64,000 nt of DNA from Hymenobacter sp. DG25B. Lineage in GTDB: Bacteria; Bacteroidota; Bacteroidia; Cytophagales; Hymenobacteraceae. Where the stretch lies: NCBI RefSeq assembly GCF_000801315.1, contig NZ_CP010054.1:3038001-3102000 (forward strand), given 5' to 3'. Positions within the stretch are counted from its first letter, which is position 1, and each line of letters opens with the position of its first letter. The notes under the pieces were generated by a model, which saw nothing but the letters and a program-made list of their open reading frames with translations, was not told where the DNA came from and did not search any database. A program made the translations under genes and the position numbers. This document shows, piece after piece, positions 14,872 through 23,016 of the stretch.

Positions 14872-17007
14872 CTATTGCTTGGGCGGGGCCGGTGGCTCCG
14901 TAGTTTCCGGCACGTTGGTATTCACGCCCTCGTCCTGGCCGCCGCCCAGCAGGTCTATCAGGTTGAGCGGCTCAAATTGCGCCGAGTCGGCGGGCGATAC
15001 GGTGCGTACGGTGTCCCGCACGGCCCGCACAATATATTTACGGGCCGGGCCATTGAAGTTCAGGTGGTAACCCAGGCCTTCGTAGTCTGCCTGCGAGATG
15101 TAGCCTTTGCGGGCCATCAGCTGCGCAATGAGGCGGTGGAAGTAGCGGGCGCTACTCATCATCTCCCCGTACTGATTAAAGCCGTTTTTATAGTACTTGG
15201 GCCGTGGAATAATGCTGGCCAGATACAGGCTTTCGGATAAGCTCAGATTAGCCGGCTGCTTGTCGAAATAGAACTGCGCGGCCTCTTTCACCCCATAAAT
15301 CTTGGGGCCCCATTCAATAATGTTCAGGTACACTTCCATCATCCGTTCTTTGGTGGAGATGTGCGTGTTTTCAATCAGCCACACTATCAGCGCTTCTTCA
15401 ATCTTACGCGTCACGGTTTTCTGACGGGTCAGAAACACGTTTTTCACCAGCTGCATAGAAAGCGTACTGCCGCCCCGGGCAAAACGCTTCTCCTTAATAT
15501 TCTGAATAATGGACTTCACAAAAGCCTTTTCCATAAAGCCTTTGTGCGTGAAGAAACGCGGGTCTTCTGCCGTCAGAATAGCATATTTCAGGGTAGGTGC
15601 TACCTGATTGAAAGGCACAAACTTGGGATTGGGCGGGCCTACCTGGAAGGTCTTAATGGAGTCGCCTTTATCATTGTAGGCGGTGTACCAAAAAGGCGTA
15701 TTCAGCTTGCTCAGGTCTTCGCGGCCAAAGCGCGTAATCCGGAAGTTTTTGCCTTTCAGCGAGGAATTGAACTTGAGGCTGTCCAGCTTATTCATGTCCA
15801 GATCTGCGCTGAGACGGTAAGTCAAGGTGCCTTCGCCCTGCATGCCTTCCAGGGTGCTGAACATGCCTTCCGGCAAGGCATTGAAAAAGTCGTTGGCGGG
15901 TGTTTCGCCGGACTCAATCAGGGCTTTCACCTGCAGGCCGGCCAGCATCTCATCCCGCGACTTCACGCCATTGCTTTCCCCAATTACCCGCTTGTTGCGG
16001 GGCAGCTTACGCACGCTCAGCTGGGGGAAAACTTCCATCTGGTTCAGGGTTACTTTAGTGCCTTTTTCCAGCGCGGCGTAGGCTTTACCCAGCGTGGCTA
16101 CATAATCAATGCCGGCGCGGGGGAAGCGCACATCGTGGTCGGCCAGCTTGGGGTGGTGCACCACAAAGTTGCGCGCCCAGGCCGTGCCTTTTACCGTCAG
16201 CTCATCATTGTTCAGGTCTTTGCCCGTGAGGCTCACGCGCACGGTATCAAACTGAACCCGGGCTCCGTAGCGGCGCTGCACGTAGGGCATCACCACCGGG
16301 CGCCCATCCAAGCCATATACATTGGCCGTGAGGGAATAATCACCGGGCTCTACGTGGCCCTGCAGGCCAAAACGGTTCACCACGGAGTCGATATCCGCCG
16401 TCAGCTGGCCCTGCAGGTCTCCGTCTTCAATAGCGAAGCGCGGCATAGTGATGGTTGCCGTATGCTCCGGGCTGCGGTAGGTCACCAGAAAGCTGCGGAA
16501 GTCGGCTTCGCCGGGAATATTGTCGAAAACCGTTTCCAGCAGCTGGTTTACCATCAGGCCATAGTTAGCGCCCTGCGTGGTATCCCGCTTCACGGTGGTC
16601 TTCTGTTTTTTGAAGAGGAAGGAGTAGTTATCCGCCGTAGCGGTTTTGTGCGCCGTGAGGCGGGCGCTGTCAATCTGCAGGCCGCTAAACACGGGGCGCC
16701 GGGCAAACAGTGACTTCAAGCTGATAGAAGCGTTGATGCGACGGGCCTGCAGCAGCGTATCAGGGCGGGCCGTGGGCACCAGGCTCACGCCATCAATCTG
16801 CACGGTATTCAGGTCCACAAACCGGGCTGGGCCCAGGGCCAGCGTAACGGGGTACTTGGCTTCCACCTTGGCTTTTACCTGCCGCAGCGCATACTGCAAC
16901 AGCTCCTGGCGCTTGAGAAGAAATATACCCAAAGCCAATGCTAACAGCACCACCAGGCTACCCAGGGCAATGGCTATTCTTTTTTTCGTAGTTGAAGTCA
17001 CGCGCAA
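14872..17007 (-). CDS. AsmA-like/GT51 peptidoglycan glycosyltransferase fusion
   Basis: A 711-aa protein with an N-terminal membrane anchor (about 12-31) and a long periplasmic region (about 35-430) resembling AsmA/DUF748 beta-solenoid proteins (VTLALGPARFVDLNTVQIDG, LKSLFARRPVFSGLQIDS). A C-terminal GT51 transglycosylase domain follows (about 455-640). GT51 motifs are AEDPRFFTHKGF (catalytic Glu near 485), RGGSTLSMQLVKN and YLNIIEWG. No transpeptidase domain follows, and the last 50 residues are Pro/Glu rich. It should polymerise lipid II into glycan strands without cross-linking. The AsmA-like part may locate it in the envelope, but that is inference. Start at ATG 17007, directly followed by Thr/Lys-rich residues and the anchor. 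Convergent with terC. Confidence 0.85.
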   Translation of the reverse strand: MRVTSTTKKRIAIALGSLVVLLALALGIFLLKRQELLQYALRQVKAKVEAKYPVTLALGPARFVDLNTVQIDGVSLVPTARPDTLLQARRINASISLKSLFARRPVFSGLQIDSARLTAHKTATADNYSFLFKKQKTTVKRDTTQGANYGLMVNQLLETVFDNIPGEADFRSFLVTYRSPEHTATITMPRFAIEDGDLQGQLTADIDSVVNRFGLQGHVEPGDYSLTANVYGLDGRPVVMPYVQRRYGARVQFDTVRVSLTGKDLNNDELTVKGTAWARNFVVHHPKLADHDVRFPRAGIDYVATLGKAYAALEKGTKVTLNQMEVFPQLSVRKLPRNKRVIGESNGVKSRDEMLAGLQVKALIESGETPANDFFNALPEGMFSTLEGMQGEGTLTYRLSADLDMNKLDSLKFNSSLKGKNFRITRFGREDLSKLNTPFWYTAYNDKGDSIKTFQVGPPNPKFVPFNQVAPTLKYAILTAEDPRFFTHKGFMEKAFVKSIIQNIKEKRFARGGSTLSMQLVKNVFLTRQKTVTRKIEEALIVWLIENTHISTKERMMEVYLNIIEWGPKIYGVKEAAQFYFDKQPANLSLSESLYLASIIPRPKYYKNGFNQYGEMMSSARYFHRLIAQLMARKGYISQADYEGLGYHLNFNGPARKYIVRAVRDTVRTVSPADSAQFEPLNLIDLLGGGQDEGVNTNVPETTEPPAPPKQ

Positions 17008-17123
17008 ACATGAGGAGAGAAGTTGCGACCGGGCTAGCCAGATTCATGCCGAACCCGGTGCCGCTCGGAGGACAAAGGTAGTGAAAAGCATTGCGTGCCC
17101 TGTCGGGCAGAGCGGGCATTCCT

Positions 17124-17131
17124 TACCTTTG
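17124..17131 (+). promoter_or_regulatory. -7 promoter element for purB
   Basis: TACCTTTG, exact match to TAnnTTTG, 28 bp before the purB ATG. A second, opposite TACCTTTG (17073-17080, minus strand) points to the transglycosylase gene. Confidence 0.5.
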
Positions 17132-17158
17132 GCCTACCGGTCCAACTTCTCTATACGC

Positions 17159-18523
17159 ATGTCTGCCTCAACCGATACGACTTCTTTCTCCGCTCTCACC
17201 GCCGTTTCGCCGCTGGATGGGCGCTATCGTCGCCAAACAGCGCCGCTGGCCGCCTTCTTTTCTGAGCTGGCCCTGATTCGCTACCGGGTGCTGGTGGAAG
17301 TGGAGTACTTTATTGCGCTGCGCCAGCTACCGCTGCCCCAGCTGGAGTCGATTTCCGAGGAAGTTATCGGGGCCCTGCGCCAGATCTACCTTGATTTTTC
17401 GGCTGAGGATGCCGAGGCCGTAAAAGCCCACGAAAAGGTAACTAACCACGATGTGAAGGCTGTGGAATACTTCCTGCGGGATAAATTCTCGTCACTGGGC
17501 CTACAGCAATACGTGGAGTTCATTCACTTCGGCCTCACTTCCCAGGACATCAACAACACCGCCATTCCGCTCAGCCTGCAGCACGCCGTAGTGAAGGTGC
17601 TGCTGCCCGCTTACGCCAACGTCCGCAACCAGCTGGCTGACCGGGCTACCTCCTGGGCCACCGTGCCTATGCTGGCGCGCACCCACGGGCAGCCGGCTTC
17701 CCCTACCCGCCTGGGTAAGGAAGTACAGGTATTTGTAGCCCGCCTGGATGCCCAGGTAGATCTACTGGCCCAGGTGCCCTTCGCGGCCAAGTTTGGTGGT
17801 GCCACCGGCAATTTCAACGCCCACCACGTAGCTTACCCCAACATCGACTGGCATGCGTTTGGGCAGCATTTCGTGCAGGACCGGCTGGGCCTGCACCGCT
17901 CCTTCCCCACCACCCAGATTGAGCACTACGACCACCTAGCCGCCCTCTGCGACGGCCTGAAGCGCCTCAACACCATTCTTATTGATTTGGCGCGGGACGT
18001 GTGGCAATACATTTCCATGGGTTATTTCCGCCAGACCATTAAAGCCGGCGAAGTGGGCTCCTCGGCTATGCCGCACAAGGTGAACCCCATCGATTTTGAA
18101 AATGCGGAAGGCAACCTGGGTCTGGCCAATGCCGTGCTGGAGCACCTGGCGGCCAAGCTGCCCATCAGCCGCCTGCAGCGCGACCTGACCGATTCCACCG
18201 TGCTGCGTAACCTAGGTGTGCCGCTGGGCCATACGCTTATTGCCCTCACGGCTCTGCAGCGCGGCCTGGATAAACTGGCGCTGGACGAGGAAGCCCTCCG
18301 CCGCGACCTGGAAGCCAACTGGCCGGTAGTGGCCGAGGCCATCCAGACCATTCTGCGTCGCGAAAACTACCCTGACCCTTATAACGCCCTTAAGGCCCTC
18401 ACGCGCACGCACGGCCCCATCACGCAGCAAACTATCAGCGAGTTTATCGGCACGCTGAATGTGAGTGATGCGGTGAAAGCGGAGCTGCGCGCTATTACGC
18501 CGCTGAACTACGTGGGCATCTAG
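17159..18523 (+). CDS. purB: Adenylosuccinate lyase
   Basis: A 454-aa fumarase/aspartase-superfamily enzyme that removes fumarate twice in purine synthesis: from SAICAR and from adenylosuccinate to yield AMP. The N terminus carries LTAVSPLDGRYRR, typical of the E. coli-type PurB. The catalytic histidine region is ARTHGQPASPT, and the superfamily signature GSSAMPHKVNP lies near residue 300. The frame is open far upstream, but the -7 element at 17124-17131 and the conserved N terminus place the start at ATG 17159. Its partner enzyme PurA is encoded in another operon at 31809. The next gene (GT9) starts 71 bp downstream on the same strand. Confidence 0.97.
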   Translation: MSASTDTTSFSALTAVSPLDGRYRRQTAPLAAFFSELALIRYRVLVEVEYFIALRQLPLPQLESISEEVIGALRQIYLDFSAEDAEAVKAHEKVTNHDVKAVEYFLRDKFSSLGLQQYVEFIHFGLTSQDINNTAIPLSLQHAVVKVLLPAYANVRNQLADRATSWATVPMLARTHGQPASPTRLGKEVQVFVARLDAQVDLLAQVPFAAKFGGATGNFNAHHVAYPNIDWHAFGQHFVQDRLGLHRSFPTTQIEHYDHLAALCDGLKRLNTILIDLARDVWQYISMGYFRQTIKAGEVGSSAMPHKVNPIDFENAEGNLGLANAVLEHLAAKLPISRLQRDLTDSTVLRNLGVPLGHTLIALTALQRGLDKLALDEEALRRDLEANWPVVAEAIQTILRRENYPDPYNALKALTRTHGPITQQTISEFIGTLNVSDAVKAELRAITPLNYVGI

Positions 18524-18593
18524 CCCCCTGGTAAAAGTCGGCTTCCCTCCCTTTGATAAGTAGGGCTTCCTTTCAGCCCAAAATACTCTCCCA

Positions 18594-19702
18594 ATGCCCG
18601 AGCTTAACGGCATCACCGTTCATCCCGACTGCCGCCATTTTCGCGGTGATATTCCCTGCCGCCCGAATAAAGAACACGGCTATCAGTGCGGCAGCTGCCC
18701 CGTGTACGCGCCCGTGCTGCAGCGCATTCTGATTATCAAGCTGGGGGCCATTGGGGACGTTATCCGGACCACGCCCCTGCTGCGGCGGCTGCGGCAGGAA
18801 TATCCGGCGGCCAAAATCACTTGGCTCACGCTCACGCCGGCCATTCTGCCCCAGGGAGAAATTGATGAGGTGCTGAAGCTGGAGCTGACCTCCGTCCTGC
18901 ATCTGCAGGCGCGGGAGTTTGATATTCTATTTAACCTCGACAAAGACAAAGAGGCCTGCGCCCTGCACGACTCTATCCGAGCTACACAGAAATTTGGGTA
19001 CACGCTGCACCCTAATGGCGTGGCCTGGCCCGGCAATACGCTGGCCAACCATAAGTTCCTCACCGGCGTGTTTGATGAGCTCAGCCAACAGAATCAGAAG
19101 CCCTACGTGCAGGAGATTTTTGAGCTGTGCGGCTACGAATTCCGGGGCGAAGAATATGTATTCGACAACCACCAGGACAAAGGCTACGATTGGTCGGCGC
19201 TGCCCACGGGCAAGCCCCGCATCGGCCTGAACACCGGCTGCGGCGACCGGTGGACCACGCGCCTGTGGTCAGATGAGAAATGGGTGACGCTGATAACCCA
19301 CTTGCAGCAGGCTGGCTACGCCCCGGTGCTGCTGGGGGCACTGCCGAAGATGCGCGCAACCGGCGCTTACAGGCTACTACCGGCGCTACTTACATGGGCA
19401 CATTCCCACTGGAGCAGTTCATCAACCTCATGCAACAGATGGACCTCATTGTAACGCAGGTGACCATGGCCATGCACATCAGCATAGCCCTGCAGAAGCC
19501 TACGGTGCTCATGAACAACATCTTCAACCCCTACGAATTCGACCTCTATGGCCGCGGCCAGCTGGTGCAGCCTGACCGCAAGTGCGTCTGTTTCTACCGG
19601 GGAACGTGTAAGCTGGGCACCAGCTGCATGGAGGACTTACCGGCGGACAAGGTGTTTGAAGCGGTGAGGGCGAGCTTGCCGGCCGGAAAAGCCATCAGCT
19701 GA
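18594..19702 (+). pseudogene. ADP-heptose:LPS heptosyltransferase-like GT9, frameshifted
   Basis: Two overlapping frames (18594-19454 and 19280-19702) together make one GT9 glycosyltransferase of about 369 aa. The first half has LIIKLGAIGDVIRTTPLLRR, the GT9 N-terminal motif. The second half has LIVTQVTMAMHISIALQKPTVLM, the C-terminal nucleotide-sugar site. The break is at a G5 run (19334-19338). One extra G would restore LLGGTAEDARNRR across the junction. The protein also has Cys-rich ends: four Cys within about 25 residues at the N terminus (CRHF...CGSC) and four near the C terminus (CVCFYRGTCKLGTSC). The cause may be sequencing error, real inactivation or slippage in the G run. Role: adding heptose to the LPS core. 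Confidence 0.8.
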
Positions 19703-19708
19703 TAGCCT

Positions 19709-20848
19709 TCAGCCAACAGCTCTGACTTCTGCCACGTCTTTCAGGGCGTGCACCATCTCGCTCCAGGAGAACTGCTTTTTCCGCTCCCAAACTCCCGTGG
19801 TAAACTCGGCCTCGCGCTGGTTTTCGTAAAAATCTACCAGCGCATCGGCAATGGCTTTGGGCGTGGGCTTTACCACGTAGCCCACTTCGCCGTTGGGAAT
19901 CAGCTCGGCCAGGCCGCCCACGTCCGTTACCAGCATGGGCCGCTCAAAGTGATAGGCAATCTGCGAGACACCGCTTTGGGTGGCGTTTTTGTAGGGCTGC
20001 ACCACCATATCGGCCGCGCAGAAGTAGTCTACCACCTTCTCATTGGGAATGAAATCAGTGGCGCGCACGAGGCGGCTGGCCAGGTTATGTTTCTGAATGA
20101 GTTCTTCGTAGGGTGCGGAGTCCTCGTAGAACTCGCCGGCTATTATCAGCTTCACTGGCAGGCGCGCCAGCCGCTCATCGGCAAAAGCTTCCAGCAATAT
20201 ATCCAGCCCCTTGTAAGCGCGGATAAACCCAAAAAACAGCAGATAGCCAAACTTGTCATCCAGCCCCAACGCCCGTAGCGCTTCGGCTTTGGATTTCAGG
20301 GGGCCGAAGTTATCATAGAGCGGATGCGGCTGGTAGCGGGCGGGCTGCTTGAAATGCAGCAGGCGCAAATCGGCCAGCACGGCCCGCGACATGGTGACAA
20401 AGCCGTGACAGGCGGAGAGGAAGTACCGCGTGAGGGGCCGGTCGCCGGGGCGCTTTTCGTGGGGAATTACGTTGTCGGTAATGGCCACAATGCGCGTGTA
20501 CCGGTTGCGGCGGATGCGGCGGGCAATGAACCCCAGCGCGGGCCCCATAAAGGGCAGCCAGAACCGAAAAATCACCAGATCCGGCTTTTCCCGGCGCAGC
20601 TTCTCGCCTACCCGCAGCCAGGAAAGCGGGTTTACGGAGTTAATGCTGACATCAATATCCAGGTCGGCGGGGCCCGCCTCGGTGCTAAACTGCGTTTGGC
20701 CGGGAAACAGAAAGTTGGGGTACTGCAGGGAAAACGTTACCAGCCGCACCTCGTCGCCGGCCTCGCGGAAAGCCCGCGCCAGGCGCTCATTGTAGGTGGC
20801 CAAACCACCCCGCAACGGATAGGCAGGACCGATGATAACGACTCTCAT
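19709..20848 (-). CDS. Glycosyltransferase family 4
   Basis: A 379-aa GT-B-fold transferase. The N terminus VVIIGPAYPLRGGLATYNERLARAF is the acceptor-side motif with the glycine-rich loop. The C-terminal half has LLFFGFIRAYKGLDILLEAF and the donor-binding region VVQPYKNATQSGVSQIAYHFERP with an E-type contact near LVTDVGGLAELI. It probably transfers a sugar in surface polysaccharide or glycolipid synthesis, but donor and acceptor are unknown. ATG 20848 is chosen over the GTG two codons upstream. It is the last gene of a same-strand run with the GT2 at 20886 (37-bp gap). The 3' end is convergent with the GT9 gene, only 6 bp apart, with no visible terminator. Confidence 0.88.
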   Translation of the reverse strand: MRVVIIGPAYPLRGGLATYNERLARAFREAGDEVRLVTFSLQYPNFLFPGQTQFSTEAGPADLDIDVSINSVNPLSWLRVGEKLRREKPDLVIFRFWLPFMGPALGFIARRIRRNRYTRIVAITDNVIPHEKRPGDRPLTRYFLSACHGFVTMSRAVLADLRLLHFKQPARYQPHPLYDNFGPLKSKAEALRALGLDDKFGYLLFFGFIRAYKGLDILLEAFADERLARLPVKLIIAGEFYEDSAPYEELIQKHNLASRLVRATDFIPNEKVVDYFCAADMVVQPYKNATQSGVSQIAYHFERPMLVTDVGGLAELIPNGEVGYVVKPTPKAIADALVDFYENQREAEFTTGVWERKKQFSWSEMVHALKDVAEVRAVG

Positions 20849-20885
20849 AAGCACACCCTCAGGTCAATAAATTACCCTGGCTTAG

Positions 20886-21872
20886 CTATTCCAGATTCAG
20901 TTTATCCCGCACCAGATACTGGTTCTTACGGGGGCCGTTTAGCTGCACCATTTCGGCCAGAAACCCACCCACAAACACCTGCACGCCGACAATAACGGCG
21001 GCCAGAGCCAGAAAAAACAGAGGCTGATCCGTGACGTCGCGGGCTTTCAGGTTCTGGGATGCCAGGTACACCTTCTCCCCCACCAGCCAGAGCGTAATCA
21101 GAATACCCGTTAAGAACGAAAGCATGCCCACCGTCCCAAAGAAGTGCATGGGCCGCTTCCGGAACCGGCTCACAAAGGTGATGCTGAGCAAATCCAGGAA
21201 GCCGTAGACAAACCGCTCCAGGCCAAACTTGGTGACGCCGTATTTGCGCTCCTGGTGCTGCACCACCTTCTCGCCAATGCGCCGGAAACCGGCCCATTTG
21301 GCAATTACCGGAATGTAGCGGTGCATCTCCCCGTACACTTCAATAGCCTTCACCACGCGGTAGTTGTAGGCTTTCAGTCCGCAGTTAAAGTCGTGCAGCT
21401 GAATGCCGGAAATCCAGCGCGTAACGCCGTTAAAGAGCTTAGTGGGAATGGTTTTGCTGGGCGGGTCGAAGCGTTTTTTCTTCCAGCCGCTTACCAGGTC
21501 GTACCCATCGTGGGTAATCATCTGGTACAGGTCGGGCAGCTCTTCCGGCGAGTCCTGCAGGTCGGCGTCCATGGTGCATACTACGCGGCCTACGGCAGCT
21601 TTAAAGCCCACATTCAGGGCCGCCGACTTACCGTAGTTCCGGTTGAAGCGAATGCCGCGCAAGTGAATGTCATCCTGCGACAGGTCCTCGATTACCTCCC
21701 AGGAGGCATCGGTAGAGCCATCATCTATCAGAATAACTTCATAGGTGAGCCCATGCATGGAAAGCACGCGGTGAATCCACCGCGTGAGTTCCGGCAATGA
21801 CTCGGCTTCGTTGAGCAGGGGAATAACAATAGACAGCTCAACGGGGAAATGCTGCGGCAAACGCTTACTCAA
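20886..21872 (-). CDS. Polyprenyl-phosphate glycosyltransferase (GT2, GtrB/ArnC type)
   Basis: A 328-aa GT2 enzyme with two C-terminal transmembrane helices (about 235-258 and 275-300). The catalytic motifs are IVIPLLNEAESLPEL, IDDGSTD (49-55), DADLQD (102-107) and the cytoplasmic FNRNYGKSAAL. Relatives such as GtrB, ArnC and YkcC transfer a sugar from UDP to undecaprenyl phosphate. The C terminus also reads GVQVFVGGFLAEMV, common in Bacteroidota homologues. It overlaps the upstream DUF4199 gene by 8 bp, so translation is probably coupled. Its substrate sugar is unknown. Confidence 0.92.
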   Translation of the reverse strand: MSKRLPQHFPVELSIVIPLLNEAESLPELTRWIHRVLSMHGLTYEVILIDDGSTDASWEVIEDLSQDDIHLRGIRFNRNYGKSAALNVGFKAAVGRVVCTMDADLQDSPEELPDLYQMITHDGYDLVSGWKKKRFDPPSKTIPTKLFNGVTRWISGIQLHDFNCGLKAYNYRVVKAIEVYGEMHRYIPVIAKWAGFRRIGEKVVQHQERKYGVTKFGLERFVYGFLDLLSITFVSRFRKRPMHFFGTVGMLSFLTGILITLWLVGEKVYLASQNLKARDVTDQPLFFLALAAVIVGVQVFVGGFLAEMVQLNGPRKNQYLVRDKLNLE

Positions 21873-22392
21873 ACTCGGGACGGGTATTTTTAGTGATGGC
21901 AGAAATAATCAGGGAAAGAATCAGCCCAATAACCACGGCACTCACAATGGCTATGGCCAATCCCATGGGGCCACCGCTGAATTTCTGCGACATGGCAACG
22001 GCTTGATCGATCTGCTCGTCGCTCAGGTTGCCTTGTGCTTCTAGCTTGGTGCGGGCTAAGTCCATGCCGCGCTGCATAGCAGCGGGGTCAATAAACTCCA
22101 TGTAGATGTAGCGGAAAATAGCGCCCATTATGCCAGATACCAGCGAGAGAACTATGCCAATGGTCAGGCCCTGGCCGTAGGACATAAAGCCTTCGTTGTT
22201 GGCTTTGAAATACTTATGCGCCATCCAGATACCACCAATCCAAATTACAAAGGCCAGAAGCCCCAGTGGCGTGTTTCCTTCCTGATGGGCAACCAGCAGA
22301 ATGAAGGAGTAGATGATGGACACCAGGCCCGTTAATACGCCATAGCGAATACCAACGGAAGCAGGGGTAACGGTAGTAGCAGTGTTTTCCAT
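21865..22392 (-). CDS. DUF4199 domain membrane protein, copy 1
   Basis: A 175-aa integral membrane protein of the Bacteroidota-specific DUF4199 family, function unknown. It has four predicted helices: about 18-36, 42-60, 75-100 and 145-168. The characteristic GQGLTIGIVLSLVSGIMGAIF segment is in the third, and an amphipathic stretch with NLSDEQIDQAV precedes the last. The start is ATG 22392 (MENTATTVTP), since the frame extension to 22467 overlaps the preceding gene. The stop overlaps the GT2 start. A second DUF4199-like gene lies directly upstream, so the pair probably arose by duplication or forms a heteromer. Confidence 0.88.
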   Translation of the reverse strand: MENTATTVTPASVGIRYGVLTGLVSIIYSFILLVAHQEGNTPLGLLAFVIWIGGIWMAHKYFKANNEGFMSYGQGLTIGIVLSLVSGIMGAIFRYIYMEFIDPAAMQRGMDLARTKLEAQGNLSDEQIDQAVAMSQKFSGGPMGLAIAIVSAVVIGLILSLIISAITKNTRPEFE

Positions 22393-22432
22393 AAGATGGT
22401 TTTGGTGAGGAGAGAAAGAAAGGAATGCGCAC

Positions 22433-22966
22433 TTATTTCCGGAAGAAAACGGCTCCCGGCAATACAAACAATACTCCTAATATCAACTTTTTGTAAAACT
22501 CATCCAGGGCCAGCTCACTGGGCTGGGGGTTATGCTGCAAAGCTTTTTCTTCCAAGGCAAAGCGCCTGGCACCATCCCGCTGCTTTAGATAAATACCCTT
22601 CCCGGCTTGCAAAATAGCGCGCATTTCAGCCCCATTTTTTTCAATCAACTCCGGCCCGGCTGAGCGGGCGAAACCATACAGCCCTACTGCGGAAATACCA
22701 GATGCTAATACTACGGTTATAATACCCGTTAAAACCGCCCGCACCAGCCCAGGGCCGTTAGGCTGGAAATAACGCCGCACATACCACTGGCACAGTACGG
22801 CGGCAAAAGGCAGCAACACCGTAGACATCAGCCGTTTAGGCCCGTACGGATTATGCCCGGCTACATACAGATATAACAACCAAAGCAGAGACAGCAACCC
22901 TACGCCTACGCCAAAAAGCAGGGCGGTACGCAGAATGCGCTGGGAAAAAGAAAGCGTAGTGGACAC
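22433..22966 (-). CDS. DUF4199-like membrane protein, copy 2
   Basis: A 177-aa predicted membrane protein with the same overall layout as its neighbour: helices at about 10-33 (LLFGVGVGLLSLLWLLYLYV), 45-60, 75-97 and 158-172, with a charged amphipathic segment (ALEEKALQHNPQPSELALDEFYKK) before the last. Similarity to DUF4199 is judged from layout and position, so the family call is moderate. The frame is open upstream to 23128 but that would overlap the BatA gene. GTG 22966 (reading MSTTLSFSQRIL) is therefore preferred. It lies 40 bp from the downstream DUF4199 gene and 50 bp after the BatA gene, in one probable operon. Confidence 0.7.
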   Translation of the reverse strand: MSTTLSFSQRILRTALLFGVGVGLLSLLWLLYLYVAGHNPYGPKRLMSTVLLPFAAVLCQWYVRRYFQPNGPGLVRAVLTGIITVVLASGISAVGLYGFARSAGPELIEKNGAEMRAILQAGKGIYLKQRDGARRFALEEKALQHNPQPSELALDEFYKKLILGVLFVLPGAVFFRK

Positions 22967-23016
22967 GGGCAAATACGGAAAGCGGAAAGATAGAGGCTTT
23001 TCCGCAAATACGGCAT

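Noticed and set aside
15361..16713. 450-codon plus-strand frame antisense to the GT51 gene
   Set aside because: The minus-strand protein has intact GT51 motifs; this frame has none.
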